The notes under the pieces were generated by a model, which saw only the letters and a program-made list of their open reading frames with translations, searched no databases and was not told the origin of the DNA. The position numbers were made by a program, and so were the translations under genes. Positions 51,063 through 60,223 of a stretch of 64,000 bases of DNA are shown one piece after another (the first letter of the stretch is position 1; every line of letters starts with the position of its first letter). The stretch is from Thermospira aquatica (GTDB lineage: Bacteria > Spirochaetota > Brevinematia > Brevinematales > Thermospiraceae). The DNA lies in the NCBI RefSeq assembly GCF_023525255.1, contig NZ_CP073355.1, positions 1,302,001 to 1,366,000 on the forward strand, given 5' to 3'.

Positions 51063-53148
51063 AACCCAACTTGCAACATTTTACCCCAAAAATCCTCCAA
51101 TTTGGGTTATCTTAAGCTCCTAACCCCTTGATTTTTATGAATATCGTTTCTGGAAATTAGTATGTAGTCCCTAAATAATAGTTTCTACTTGACATTACTG
51201 CCACTCTTATGCTATACTCTACACATGTTCGTTAAACCTATATCCATACCTAACAGAAAGACTGGTAAACGGTATACCTACTACCGCCTCTGTGAGAGTT
51301 ATCGCCTCGGTAATACTGTAAGACATAGAAATATTCTCAACCTTGGTAAGCTCGAAGAACTTCCTGATAGATCAGACCATAAAGTTCTTGCTGACAGGAT
51401 TGAACAGATTGTTTACAAGAGGCCTTCCCTTTTTGTTTCACAGATACCCCAAAAGATAGAAAACCTTGCTCAGCATTATGCCATATTACCAGTATTATCA
51501 TACAGAGGGGATGACTGGATAACCAAAGGAATCCCTTTGTAAGCACAGAGGCAGCAGATGAGGGTCTCATGACTATCAGGAGGTAGATGTAACAGTCTTG
51601 AGCATAATGATGCTCGTGAGGTTGGTGCTGAGTGGTTATGCAGGCAGGCACTTGAGGAGTTAGGGTTATCGAGATATCTGGGTGAATTGGGGTGGGAGGA
51701 GAGATGGATTAAGATGGCGATGATATACATAACTGCCCGTGCGGTATTTCCTGCTTCTGAGCACAAGACAGAGGAATGGCTGAAGGAAAACAGTGGGTTA
51801 AGTGAACTTTATGGGTAGAGCCTGGCGCAAGCAGGCACCATCTTTACAAAGTGAGCCGAAAGCTTTATCAAGCCAAAGAGGAGATAGATCGATGGATGGC
51901 CAGACGCACTGGGGAGTTATTTACACCGCAAGACAAGATAATACTCTATGATCTAACGAATCTCTATTTTGAGGGGGAGAAGAGGGATAGTGAGAAGGCG
52001 AGGTTTGGTCGGAGCAAAGAGAGGCGTAATGATGCAAAGCTTATGGCATTGGGATTGGTGACAGACACGATGGGTTTCATCCGATACAGCCATATCTATG
52101 AAGGAAACATCAGGGACAGTAAGACTTTGAAGAAGACTATTAAAGACATGGAGGAGCGATATCCTTCGGAGGGTCACTGTCCTGTGATAGTAATAGATGC
52201 AGGGATAGCCACTGAGGAGAATCTCAGGATGTTACGGGAGCAAAAGAGGGACTATGTATGTGTATCCCTTGCGAAGATGAAAGACCGTCATATAGCTGAG
52301 ATAGAGGAGAAGGGCAGAAGGCTTACAGACAGGAGAGGCAATGAGATTTTTGCCCAATGGGTAGAAGTTGAAGGATATGAAGACAGGTTTTTGTATATAA
52401 AGAGCAAGGGGAAGGCGCTCAAAGAGCAGAGCATGGAAGAGGAACTCTCAAAGAGGTATGAAGAGGGGCTGGAGTCTATCAAGCGGGGGATAGAGAGGAA
52501 GGGAGGGATAAAGAGGATAGAGAAGGTATATGAGAGGCTTGGGAGGTTAAAAGAGAGATACCCCTCGGTGAACCGTCTGTACGAGGTGAAGATAAAGGAG
52601 AAGGATGGGATAGCGACGGAGATTAAGTGGAAGAGGGTGGAAGGAGTGAAGGTGCCTGGGGCATACTTTATCCGCACCACCCTCAAGGGGGAAGATGAAG
52701 AGACGATATGGAAGATATACAACACATTGAGGGAGATAGAGGGAACATTCAGGGTATTGAAGAGTGATCTGAAGATGAGACCAGTGTTTCATCAAAAAGA
52801 CATCTATTCAGAGGCACACATCTATGGGAGTATCCTTGCGTATATGGTTGTAAACACCATAAGGCAAAAGCTCAAGGCGAAGGGGATAAGAGATGATTGG
52901 AGTAATATAGTCAGGAGGATGAACACGCAGAAGCTTATTACCAGGGAGATGAAGACGAGGACAGGGAGGACGATTTACATAAAGAAATGCAGTAAACCCA
53001 TCGTTCGTGTAAGGGAGATATATCATGCCCTGAACTATAAGGAATGTCCCTTCTTTCAGAAAAAATCCGTGTTACCTAAAAGGGAAAATCGAAAAGATGA
53101 AAGCCTTGATACATCTTAGTTTTAGAGCATTAGGTTGCAAGTTGGGTT
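51063..53148 (+). mobile_element. IS1634-family element nested in IS-B
   Basis: The ends are perfect 15-bp inverted repeats, AACCCAACTTGCAAC at 51063-51077 and its complement at 53134-53148. No target duplication is visible; instead the host IS-B sequence is missing about 137 bp, so insertion was accompanied or followed by a deletion. The transposase is broken. Confidence 0.82.
51225..53119 (+). pseudogene. IS1634/IS4-type transposase, several frameshifts
   Basis: The N-terminal part (MFVKPISIPNRKTGKRYTYYRLCESYR) is in one frame to about 51535. The segment containing EVGAEWLCRQALEELG is in another, ending at a stop near 51818. The long catalytic part from about 51851 is in a third. That part has LYDLTNLYFEG with the first acidic residue, VIDAGIATEENL and REIEGTFRVLKSDL with the final glutamate. 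At least two single-base losses (for example near 51596, where GTAACAG replaces an expected GTAAACAG) break it. Confidence 0.8.
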
Positions 53149-53490
53149 AAACGTTTGCCACACATGTAGTTTTCAATTTCCCAGACCTTTTTTAGAAGTT
53201 TTAGTTCCTCTTCGCCGAATTTTTTCTTTCTGCCAGGTCTTTTGCCCTTCTTGGCTATATCGGCTTTAAGGTAATTTTTCTTGCCTACATAGATGGTTTT
53301 TCCGTGCTGCCTCAAGAGCCTGGCGGCATAGTTTCGGTTTTTTAAACCTGTTATCCTCACAAAGTAATCCAGTATCTCCATTTTTTCCTTTTTGCTGGCT
53401 TTTTGATACTCTGCTTCGACAAGCTCAGCATATCATTTCGCCGTTTCCCTGTCAATAGGTCTTTTTTCAGACCTCGTTAACCCAATTCCT

Positions 53491-53627
53491 GTTGGCGAGC
53501 CTGTCGAGCCACGGTTGGCGAGCTTGTCGAGCCACGGTTGGCGAGCTTGTCGAGCCACGGTTGGCGAGCTTGTCGAGCCACGGTTGGCGAGCTTGTCGAG
53601 CCACGGTTGGCGAGCTTGTCGAGCCAT
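53491..53627. repeat. Six tandem 23-bp units inside IS-B remnant R
   Basis: Units begin at 53491, 53514, 53537, 53560, 53583 and 53606, each containing GGCGAGCTTGTCGAGCC. The first unit has one change (CCTGTC). Remnant L has one unit at the same place and copy 1 has none. The core resembles widespread TTCGACAAGCTCAG-type extragenic repeats. Confidence 0.88.
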
Positions 53628-53720
53628 GAACTGGATTATTTTACACAAATTTAAAGTACTTTTTTATTTTGAAGCAACGTTCCCTTTTCGAGTACTTTTA
53701 TTATGAAGCAATTCGAAAAT

Positions 53721-53749
53721 TTGACAGAAACCTCTCTTTCCGTTAAGAT
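53721..53749 (+). promoter_or_regulatory. Promoter of fabD, abutting IS-B
   Basis: TTGACA (53721-53726), 17 bp, TAAGAT (53744-53749), 38 bp before fabD. The IS-B tip lies exactly 5 bp upstream of the -35 box. Confidence 0.65.
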
Positions 53750-53787
53750 AATACACCTTAAAAGAATAAGCCAAGCAGAGGAGGTGC

Positions 53788-54690
53788 ATGATGCTGGCTT
53801 TTGTTTTCCCTGGCCAGGGTTCTCAAAAGGTCGGAATGGGTAAAGATCTCATTGAGAAGTTTGGCTTTGCGCGGGAAATGTATGCGAAAGCAGATGAGGT
53901 TTTGGGTTTTTCTCTTTCCAGGCTTTCTTTTGAGGGACCTGAAGAGGAATTGACACGGACAGAAAATGCTCAGGTGGCAATTCTCACCTATAGTGTTATC
54001 GCCTATCAAGCGCTCATCCAAAAGGGTGTACGCCCTGATGTTGTGGCTGGCCATTCTCTCGGAGAGTTTTCTGCGCTGGTGGCTGCTGGGATGCTTTCCT
54101 TTGAGGATGCTCTCAAGCTGGTTCGTCGACGTGGGGAACTCATGGCGAGTGCAGATCCTGAAAAAAGGGGAGGGATGGCGGCAGTTTTAGGACTTTCCGC
54201 AGATATTGTTGAGGCTGTGTGTGCTGAGGTTTCAAAAGAGTTCTATGTCGAGCCTGTGAATTATAATGCCCCTGATCAGGTGGTCATCTCCGGGCTTAAA
54301 GAGGGTATTGCCAAGGCAGAACCCCTTCTTAAAGAGAAAGGAGCCAAACGGGTAATTGTACTCAATGTGAGTGGGGCTTTTCATTCCAAACTGATGGCTG
54401 ATCCTGCCGAAGAGTTTAAAAAGGTTTTGGAAGCAACTCCGTTTTCTTCTCCGTCATGTCGGATAATTTCAAACGTGACTGCCAGAGAAGAGGATGAAAA
54501 AAACATCCGGGAGATGCTTTATCGCCAGATCCAGAGTCCGGTTCGATGGGTAGAGAGCGTGAAGTATATGGAGAGTCTGGGAGTAACCGAGGTAGTGGAG
54601 GTTGGTCTGGGAAGTGTTCTTGCGGGTCTTGTCAAAAAAATCTCTCCAAATCTTGCTGTGAAAAGCTGGGAACAATTTTTTGTATCATAA
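53788..54690 (+). CDS. fabD: Malonyl-CoA:ACP transacylase
   Basis: FabD moves malonyl groups from CoA to acyl carrier protein for fatty acid synthesis. Residues show FVFPGQGSQKVGMG at the start, the nucleophile motif GHSLGEFSALVAAG with serine near residue 91, and VNYNAPDQVVISG and SGAFHSKLM with the catalytic histidine. Length is 300 residues. Two ATG codons in a row follow AGAGGAGG; either could be the start. It is followed 24 bp later by fabZ, forming a small fatty-acid operon. Confidence 0.95.
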   Translation: MMLAFVFPGQGSQKVGMGKDLIEKFGFAREMYAKADEVLGFSLSRLSFEGPEEELTRTENAQVAILTYSVIAYQALIQKGVRPDVVAGHSLGEFSALVAAGMLSFEDALKLVRRRGELMASADPEKRGGMAAVLGLSADIVEAVCAEVSKEFYVEPVNYNAPDQVVISGLKEGIAKAEPLLKEKGAKRVIVLNVSGAFHSKLMADPAEEFKKVLEATPFSSPSCRIISNVTAREEDEKNIREMLYRQIQSPVRWVESVKYMESLGVTEVVEVGLGSVLAGLVKKISPNLAVKSWEQFFVS

Positions 54691-54714
54691 GATTTGAGGA
54701 ATATGGAGGTAGAT

Positions 54715-55188
54715 ATGTCCAAAAATTACTATGACATTCATGACATTATGAAACTTTTGCCCCATCGCTATCCTTTTCTTCTTGTTGATAGGGTGATGGA
54801 GGTTACCGAGAAAGGTGGCTGGGGATACAAGAATGTGACGATGAATGATGAGTTTTTCCTCGGGCATTTCCCCGGTCAACCCATCATGCCAGGTGTTCTC
54901 ATCATTGAGGGTATGGCACAGTGTGCAGGTTTTATTGGACTCACGCTTCTCAAGCAAGAAGCCGATAAAAAGGGAGAAGTTTATAAGGACAAGCTGATTC
55001 TTTTTATGGGTGTGAATAATGCTAAGTTTCGTAAACCTGTCCTTCCTGGCGATCGTCTGGAGTATCATGTTGAGATCATCAAGTTTGGTGGACGTATCGG
55101 TAAATTTCAGGGCTATGCCAAGGTAGATGGTGAGTTGGTGGCTGAAGCAGAAATGATGGCCATGATTACCGATCGGGAACAGCAATAA
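54715..55188 (+). CDS. fabZ: 3-hydroxyacyl-ACP dehydratase FabZ
   Basis: FabZ dehydrates beta-hydroxyacyl-ACP in fatty acid elongation. The hot-dog fold motifs are LLPHRYPFLLVDRVMEVTE, the catalytic HFPGQPIMPGVLIIEGMAQ (histidine and glutamate) and KFRKPVLPGDRLEYHVEI. I chose ATG 54715 because GGAGG precedes it; longer in-frame starts at 54694 and 54703 overlap that site. Length 157 residues. The gene is co-transcribed with fabD and ended by a strong terminator. Confidence 0.95.
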   Translation: MSKNYYDIHDIMKLLPHRYPFLLVDRVMEVTEKGGWGYKNVTMNDEFFLGHFPGQPIMPGVLIIEGMAQCAGFIGLTLLKQEADKKGEVYKDKLILFMGVNNAKFRKPVLPGDRLEYHVEIIKFGGRIGKFQGYAKVDGELVAEAEMMAMITDREQQ

Positions 55189-55207
55189 GAATTCGAAGAA
55201 GAGATTT

Positions 55208-55237
55208 TTGCCCGCTTCCAAGGCGGGCAATTTTTTT
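55208..55237 (+). terminator. Rho-independent terminator after fabZ
   Basis: An 8-bp stem TTGCCCGC / GCGGGCAA with a TTCCAAG loop, followed by seven T residues, 19 bp after the fabZ stop. Confidence 0.88.
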
Positions 55238-55248
55238 AGGGGACTTTT

Positions 55249-56070
55249 ATGATTACAGAAAATCCGATGGAATTGATAGTTTTGGTAGAAAATACCACCT
55301 TTATCTCCTCTCTCTGTGCCCGCCATGGGCTTGCTCTTCTCCTTCATCACAAAGGGGGATGGGTACTTTTTGATACGGGGTCAGATCAAACCATCGTAGA
55401 GAATATGCAGTCTTTATCTCTTCCTCTTCACGAAGTGAGTCATGTGGTGATCAGTCACGGACACTACGATCATGCTGGGGGACTGGAGAGTGTCTTTTCG
55501 CATGCCTCGCTTCAGGGTATTTATGCCCATCCAGACGCTCTTATCCCCAAATATCGCCAGGACGGGAGTTTTATCGGGATGCGTCTTTCGCCGGGAATGC
55601 AGAAACTCTTCACACCGATTACGACGGTGACAGAAATCCTTCCCTCCGTGTGGGTTATTCCTGATATCCGTGTTGTTCATGCTGATGATTTACATACGGA
55701 TGGCCTCTTTGTTCAGAAAGATACAACAAGGGAAATCGATAATTTTGAGGACGAGGTTTGTGTTGTTTTAGAACACGCTGACTCTCTTACTGTCTACACC
55801 GGTTGTGCCCATCGTGGTATTACCAATACGATTGAAACCGTTCTTGCGCGTTTCTCGAAACCTATAGACCTTGTTATTGGAGGATTTCATCTGAGGCATA
55901 CCGCTTTTGAGATTCGTCAGGAAATCATCAAAAGGCTTTCCTCGTATCCTGTGGCGAAATTCATGGTTTGTCACTGTACGGGACTGGATGCCTACAGTGA
56001 GATGAAAGCCCTCATGGGTGATCGGGTTTCGTACGCCTCAACAGGGACACGTATTCATCTTGCTTTCTAA
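55249..56070 (+). CDS. Metallo-beta-lactamase-fold hydrolase
   Basis: MBL-fold protein of 273 residues in the group near the 7,8-dihydropterin-6-methyl-4-(beta-D-ribofuranosyl)-aminobenzene 5'-phosphate synthase proteins. It has HHKGGWVLFDTGSDQT, the zinc motif ISHGHYDHAGGL (HxHxDH), VYTGCAHRGITNTIE and GGFHLRH and CHCTG histidines towards the end. The substrate cannot be predicted. It stands alone, ends 3 bp before the convergent peptidase gene and has a weak GGGG ribosome site. Confidence 0.85.
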   Translation: MITENPMELIVLVENTTFISSLCARHGLALLLHHKGGWVLFDTGSDQTIVENMQSLSLPLHEVSHVVISHGHYDHAGGLESVFSHASLQGIYAHPDALIPKYRQDGSFIGMRLSPGMQKLFTPITTVTEILPSVWVIPDIRVVHADDLHTDGLFVQKDTTREIDNFEDEVCVVLEHADSLTVYTGCAHRGITNTIETVLARFSKPIDLVIGGFHLRHTAFEIRQEIIKRLSSYPVAKFMVCHCTGLDAYSEMKALMGDRVSYASTGTRIHLAF

Positions 56071-56073
56071 CAT

Positions 56074-57579
56074 TTAGAGAGGGAGAGAGATCCCGTAGAC
56101 GCTTTCATAACGTTGCTTGAGATAAGAGGCGAAGTATACCACATTGAGCGGTTCACCGCTAATACGCTCACACAGGGTTTGTGCGTCGTATCGGCGGCCA
56201 TGCTGGTGAATATTTGTTCTCATCCACTCAAGGATGGGCTGGAATTCCCCCTTTCTCACCAGCGAGGGAATGTCGAGGGTTTTTCCCATCACCGCGTACC
56301 ACTGAGAGGCGTACAGATTTCCCAAAAGGTACGTAGGGAAATATCCAAAGGAACCGTGAGACCAATGGACGTCCTGGAGGATACCTTCACGAGCGTTCTG
56401 GGGTGTGATACCCAGGTAGGAGGTGTAGAGACTATTCCATACCTCGGGAGCCTCAGAGAGGGTAATCTCGCCGGCGAAAAGCTTTTTTTCTATTTCATAG
56501 CGGATGATAATATGAAGCCCATAGGTAACCTCATCCGCTTCTGTACGGATAAAAGACGGCTTTACCTCGTTTACCGCTCGAAAAACCTCTTCGACAGTGA
56601 CATCGTCAAGAAAGCCATTATACGTTCTTTTCATTTCTGGCCAGAGCCAGGTGAGAAATTCCATGCTTCTTCCGATCTGGTTTTCCCAGAAACGGGATTG
56701 GGATTCATGAATGCCGAGGCTTATAGCCTGGGCAAGGGGGGTATCTTCCCACTGTGGGAGAAAACCCTGTTCGTAGAGACCATGACCGGCCTCATGAAGG
56801 ACACTATAAAGAGAACCCAGGGGATCATTTTCGCTATAACGGGTTGTGAGACGGACATCATCCAGGGCTATTGTAGTGGAGAAGGGGTGGGGAGAAACAT
56901 CTAAACGGCCTCTTTGGGTATCAAAACCTATTCTTGGGAGAATCCAGGTGCAGAGCAATTGTTGCTTCTCTATAGGGTAATTTCTGGAAAGAAAATCTTT
57001 GCGAGGAGGGGTGCTTTTTTCTTGAATGGTGTGAAGTACTTTTTGAATAACCTTGAGTGCCTCTATAGCGAGAGGATCAAAATCTTTTTGCGTGAGGCCT
57101 TCCTCATGAAGATCCAGAAAGGCATCGTAGGCGTTCTCTCTTTCATACCCGAGAGCAGCGGCCTTCTCCAGTGACAGGTCAAAGATTTTTTGAAGTGCGG
57201 GTTGAAAAAGAGAGAAATCTGATTGAGAACGTGCTTCCTGCCAGGCCTGGAATGCTTCAGAGACAGCCGTTGCCAGGGCAGTTGCAAGCTCGAGGGGGAT
57301 TTTCACTTCTTTTTCTCTGTCTTTTTTGAAGATTTCAAGGATCCTCTTGTGATCACTTGAGAGATCGGGAATGGTCTCTCTCTGAGTAAACACCTCATCC
57401 CACCAGGGATCGCATATTCTCTTGTGCCATTCGCCTACCAAAAAGCTGATCTGTTCACTGCGGGATTTGGTTGCCGCAGGAGGCATGTAGGTTTCCTGAT
57501 CCCATGAGAGCAGGGCTAAAATCTTTTCCAGATGGGCGATTTCCTTGAGTTTTGTCTGAATAGTCTGCCAGCTTATCAT
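56074..57579 (-). CDS. M32-family metallocarboxypeptidase (carboxypeptidase Taq type)
   Basis: Zinc-dependent cytoplasmic carboxypeptidase of family M32, 501 residues. The active-site HEAGH lies at residues 262-266 in SVLHEAGHGLYEQG, with IHESQSRFWEN carrying the third zinc ligand. ILALLSWDQETYMPPAATKSRSEQ at the start and LTTRYSENDP before the HEXXH-type motif are also family marks. AAGGAG precedes ATG 57579. Probably a broad-specificity peptidase for intracellular peptide turnover. Confidence 0.94.
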   Translation of the reverse strand: MISWQTIQTKLKEIAHLEKILALLSWDQETYMPPAATKSRSEQISFLVGEWHKRICDPWWDEVFTQRETIPDLSSDHKRILEIFKKDREKEVKIPLELATALATAVSEAFQAWQEARSQSDFSLFQPALQKIFDLSLEKAAALGYERENAYDAFLDLHEEGLTQKDFDPLAIEALKVIQKVLHTIQEKSTPPRKDFLSRNYPIEKQQLLCTWILPRIGFDTQRGRLDVSPHPFSTTIALDDVRLTTRYSENDPLGSLYSVLHEAGHGLYEQGFLPQWEDTPLAQAISLGIHESQSRFWENQIGRSMEFLTWLWPEMKRTYNGFLDDVTVEEVFRAVNEVKPSFIRTEADEVTYGLHIIIRYEIEKKLFAGEITLSEAPEVWNSLYTSYLGITPQNAREGILQDVHWSHGSFGYFPTYLLGNLYASQWYAVMGKTLDIPSLVRKGEFQPILEWMRTNIHQHGRRYDAQTLCERISGEPLNVVYFASYLKQRYESVYGISLPL

Positions 57580-57936
57580 ATGTACTCCTTGGGATTATAA
57601 AATACGAGATTTTCTATTATACGACGTAGAGGATAAAAAAGCAATTTCCCGGGGGATAGGGAAGGGCATCCCGATGACCAAAAGATAGTTGGTAAGAGGA
57701 TTTTTCAGGCAAGGGGGAGGGACTTTTTTGTCTGATGGTGATGCTACAAAAAATCTCTAGGCAGGGGATCTTTTCTTTTTGCAGTTTGCTGTTGATTTTG
57801 TGGTATTTTTCTTCTTTTCTGAAATAAGGTGCCACCACACGGTTATCATTTCTCCTGGAAGGGGAGAAGATGCCTCTCCAAGTATCTTTTCTTGAGTTTT
57901 TATTTTTTTTGTCGATAGAGAGAAGGGAGGCTAGTT
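57580..57936. other. Non-coding stretch with degenerate repeat copies
   Basis: No gene is seen between the M32 peptidase and the rod-binding protein. A degenerate reverse copy of the 20-bp motif lies at 57768-57786 (GATCTTTTCTTTTTGCAGT) and a poorer forward one near 57819. The start of the plus-strand operon probably lies near its end, but no clear promoter stands out. Confidence 0.45.
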
Positions 57937-58275
57937 ATGATGATGCAGGGAAGTGAAAGAGTTTTTCAGGTGAGTACTGAACGAGAACTCTCTGATCTTC
58001 ATGTCCTGAAATCGCGTGCCCAAAAAGCAGATGAGAAGCGTATGCGTGAGGTGGCGGCGGAGTTTGAGTCTCTTTTTGTCCAGGAGCTTTTCAAGTCGAT
58101 GCGGCGCACCATTCCAAAGAGTGACTACCTCAATGGCGGTTTAAGACAGGATATCTTTGAGGACATGCTTTACCAGGAGTATGCCCGAAAGATCTCGCAT
58201 AGTGGTGGTCTTGGTCTGGGGGACATGGTGTATAGGTATCTTCTCTCCACACAGAAAGAAAAACCCCTCGAGTAA
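57937..58275 (+). CDS. Flagellar rod-binding protein, FlgJ N-domain type
   Basis: A 112-residue protein matching the rod-binding domain of FlgJ without the muramidase part: EVAAEFESLFVQELFKSMRRTIPKSDYLNGGLRQDIFEDMLYQEYARKI, then GGLGLGDMVYRYL. It should act as a rod cap or assembly factor in the periplasm. Stand-alone FlgJ domains are common in spirochaetes, where a separate hydrolase opens the wall. GGGAGG precedes the ATG. It stands apart from other flagellar genes here. Confidence 0.9.
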   Translation: MMMQGSERVFQVSTERELSDLHVLKSRAQKADEKRMREVAAEFESLFVQELFKSMRRTIPKSDYLNGGLRQDIFEDMLYQEYARKISHSGGLGLGDMVYRYLLSTQKEKPLE

Positions 58276-58409
58276 AAAGCTTATCTTGGCGGGGAATTTC
58301 CCATCTCTTACCTTATTTTTGAGTTTTTTCTTTTTCAGAGTTTGTCTAAAAAATAGCAAAAAAATTTTTTCTCTCCTATACTATAGTATCTTTGACAATG
58401 AGGTTGGAT

Positions 58410-59057
58410 ATGAGGATTACGCTTTTGCAGTATACACCGGATCCGGAAAAACTGATCGAGTACAGTGCTCGTGTTTGCTATCTTTCCCACGAAAAGATCA
58501 CCCCGACGTCTCATGAGAAATTTCTCCCGGGTTTACTGAAAAATGGGCACCTTTCGGTTTTTGAGCATGCTTCGGCGAGTTTTTTTATTGAAGGTATTAG
58601 TCGGGCGTGCAGTCATCAACTGGTACGACATCGGCTTGCCAGCTTTTCCCAGCAGTCCCAACGGTATGTAGAGGAATCGGGCTTTGCCTATGTTACTCCT
58701 CCGGAGATAGCCTCTTCCCCCGAATCGAAAAAAATCTACGAAGAAACTATGTCCAGTATTCGGCAGGCCTATCAAAAACTTGTTGCTCTTGGTATCAAGC
58801 GAGAAGACGCACGTTTTCTTCTCCCCAATGCTACAGAAACCACGTTGAGTATGTCGGCAAATTTTCGTGAGTGGCTTCATGTGATCGATATGCGTGTAAG
58901 TCCTCATGCCCAGTGGGAAATCCGGGAGCTTCTCACGCTGATATGGAAAGAGCTCTACGCTATTGCTCCTGTTGTTTTTGGACTTACCTATTTTGAAAAC
59001 TGGAGTAAAGATTATGAGTATAAACGGGAGGTTTTCTCCCGACATATTCAGGCATGA
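58410..59057 (+). CDS. thyX: Flavin-dependent thymidylate synthase
   Basis: ThyX makes dTMP with FAD and methylene-tetrahydrofolate. The signature RHR-x(7)-S is seen as RHRLASFSQQS at about residues 73-83, followed by QRYVEESG. The start LLQYTPDPEKLIEYSARVCYLS and LPNATETTLSMSANFREWLHVIDMRVSPHAQWEIR are typical. I chose ATG 58410 with TGAGG upstream; ATG 58398 and TTG 58392 are in-frame alternatives. Length 215 residues. It overlaps the aminotransferase gene by 4 bp. The presence of ThyX suggests, but does not prove, absence of ThyA. Confidence 0.94.
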   Translation: MRITLLQYTPDPEKLIEYSARVCYLSHEKITPTSHEKFLPGLLKNGHLSVFEHASASFFIEGISRACSHQLVRHRLASFSQQSQRYVEESGFAYVTPPEIASSPESKKIYEETMSSIRQAYQKLVALGIKREDARFLLPNATETTLSMSANFREWLHVIDMRVSPHAQWEIRELLTLIWKELYAIAPVVFGLTYFENWSKDYEYKREVFSRHIQA

Positions 59058-60223
59058 GGCTTTCGAAGAGGCTTTTCTGGGAAGCTCGCGACAATAGCTG
59101 GGCAGAGGCAAGTCTTGGAACAAACGTTCTCTATGATCTCACTATTTCAAACCCGACAAAGGCCTTTGATCTCTCAGCCTACACTTCTTTTGTGCTTGAG
59201 GCTCTTTGTCAGGCTGAAGCCCTCTCTTATGAGCCCTCTCCCCTCGGTCATCCTCGGACGCGGGAGTTTCTTGCCAATCATCTTCCCTTTTCTTCGAAAC
59301 CGTCGGCTCATCAGATCCTTTTGACTACGAGCACCAGTGAGGCGTATAGTTTTCTTTTTAAGCTTCTCTGTGATCCCGGGGATGAGGTACTTGTGCCTGT
59401 CCCAAGTTATCCCCTCTTTGAGTATCTGGCAAGACTTGACAATGTTCATATTGTACCCTATCGACTGGAATATCTCCATGGCAAGGGATACGAGGTAGAC
59501 TTTGGTTTGCTTGAAAGGCGTATCACCTCTCGAACAAAAGCTCTTGTTGCCGTTCATCCAAATAATCCAACAGGGACAGGTTTCTTTTACAGGGATATCG
59601 AACGTATCGTAGAGCTTGCTCAGCGTTGTGATTTTGCGCTCATTGTGGATGAGGTTTTTTCAGATTTTTGGATAGAGAAACCGGATGACGTTCCCTTTTC
59701 ATGGTGGGAAATACCTTCGACGGTTCCCCTTTTTGTTCTTGGAGGGCTTTCGAAATCTCTTCTTATGCCACAGATGAAGCTTGCCTGGACAGTTTTTCGT
59801 GCGCCGGATGAAGAGAGCGAGAGGCTTCTTCGGGCAATGGAACTCCTTGGTGATACCTACCTCTCACCCTCTACGCCCATCCAGCTTGCTCTTCCTCAGT
59901 GGTGGAAAATTCGTGGCGAACTTCAACATCTTGTGAGCCAGAGGATTCAGGAGAATCTCTCTTTTCTGAGAGCTTTTTTGCCCGACTATACCCGTCTTCT
60001 CACGTATCATGGGGGATGGTCTGCGGTTATTGAGTTCCCTGCAGTGGTGAGCGAAGAGAGGCTTATCCATGAGGCACTTTTTGCCGGGGTGAGGATATTC
60101 CCGGGGTATTTTTTTGATTTTGAACGAGAAGGATACTTGGTGACAAGTCTCCTCACCCCTTCTGAGAACCTCATGAAAGGAATGGAAAGCATTCTCTCTC
60201 TTCTCAAGCATCACCTCTCATGA
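59054..60223 (+). CDS. PLP-dependent class I/II aminotransferase
   Basis: Fold-type I aminotransferase of 389 residues. It shows SNPTKAFDLS near the start, STSEAYSFLFKLLCDPGDEVLVPVPSYPLFEYL, NPNNPTGTGFFYRDIERI, LIVDEVFSDFWI and the PLP lysine in FVLGGLSKSLLMPQMKLAW. Most like aspartate/tyrosine-type aminotransferases, but the substrate is open. The ATG overlaps the thyX stop. The 3' end overlaps the convergent comM by 6 bp. Confidence 0.88.
   Translation: MRLSKRLFWEARDNSWAEASLGTNVLYDLTISNPTKAFDLSAYTSFVLEALCQAEALSYEPSPLGHPRTREFLANHLPFSSKPSAHQILLTTSTSEAYSFLFKLLCDPGDEVLVPVPSYPLFEYLARLDNVHIVPYRLEYLHGKGYEVDFGLLERRITSRTKALVAVHPNNPTGTGFFYRDIERIVELAQRCDFALIVDEVFSDFWIEKPDDVPFSWWEIPSTVPLFVLGGLSKSLLMPQMKLAWTVFRAPDEESERLLRAMELLGDTYLSPSTPIQLALPQWWKIRGELQHLVSQRIQENLSFLRAFLPDYTRLLTYHGGWSAVIEFPAVVSEERLIHEALFAGVRIFPGYFFDFEREGYLVTSLLTPSENLMKGMESILSLLKHHLS

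Larger units (their letters stand above)
50653..53715 (-). mobile_element. IS-B remnant R, split by an IS1634-family element
   Basis: Minus-strand copy of IS-B in two parts. 53149-53715 holds the left end (tip GCAATTCG at 53708-53715), the 23-bp tandem repeats and the N-terminal transposase codons. 50653-51062 holds the middle of the transposase (EIDLVAHEEGNSRGDF, DSDTGAEFINHPLR). Compared with copy 1, about 137 bp around the insertion point (17067-17203 of copy 1) are missing, and the C-terminal end is lost at 50653. It preserves the uncorrupted frames that show the base losses in copy 1. Confidence 0.82.
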
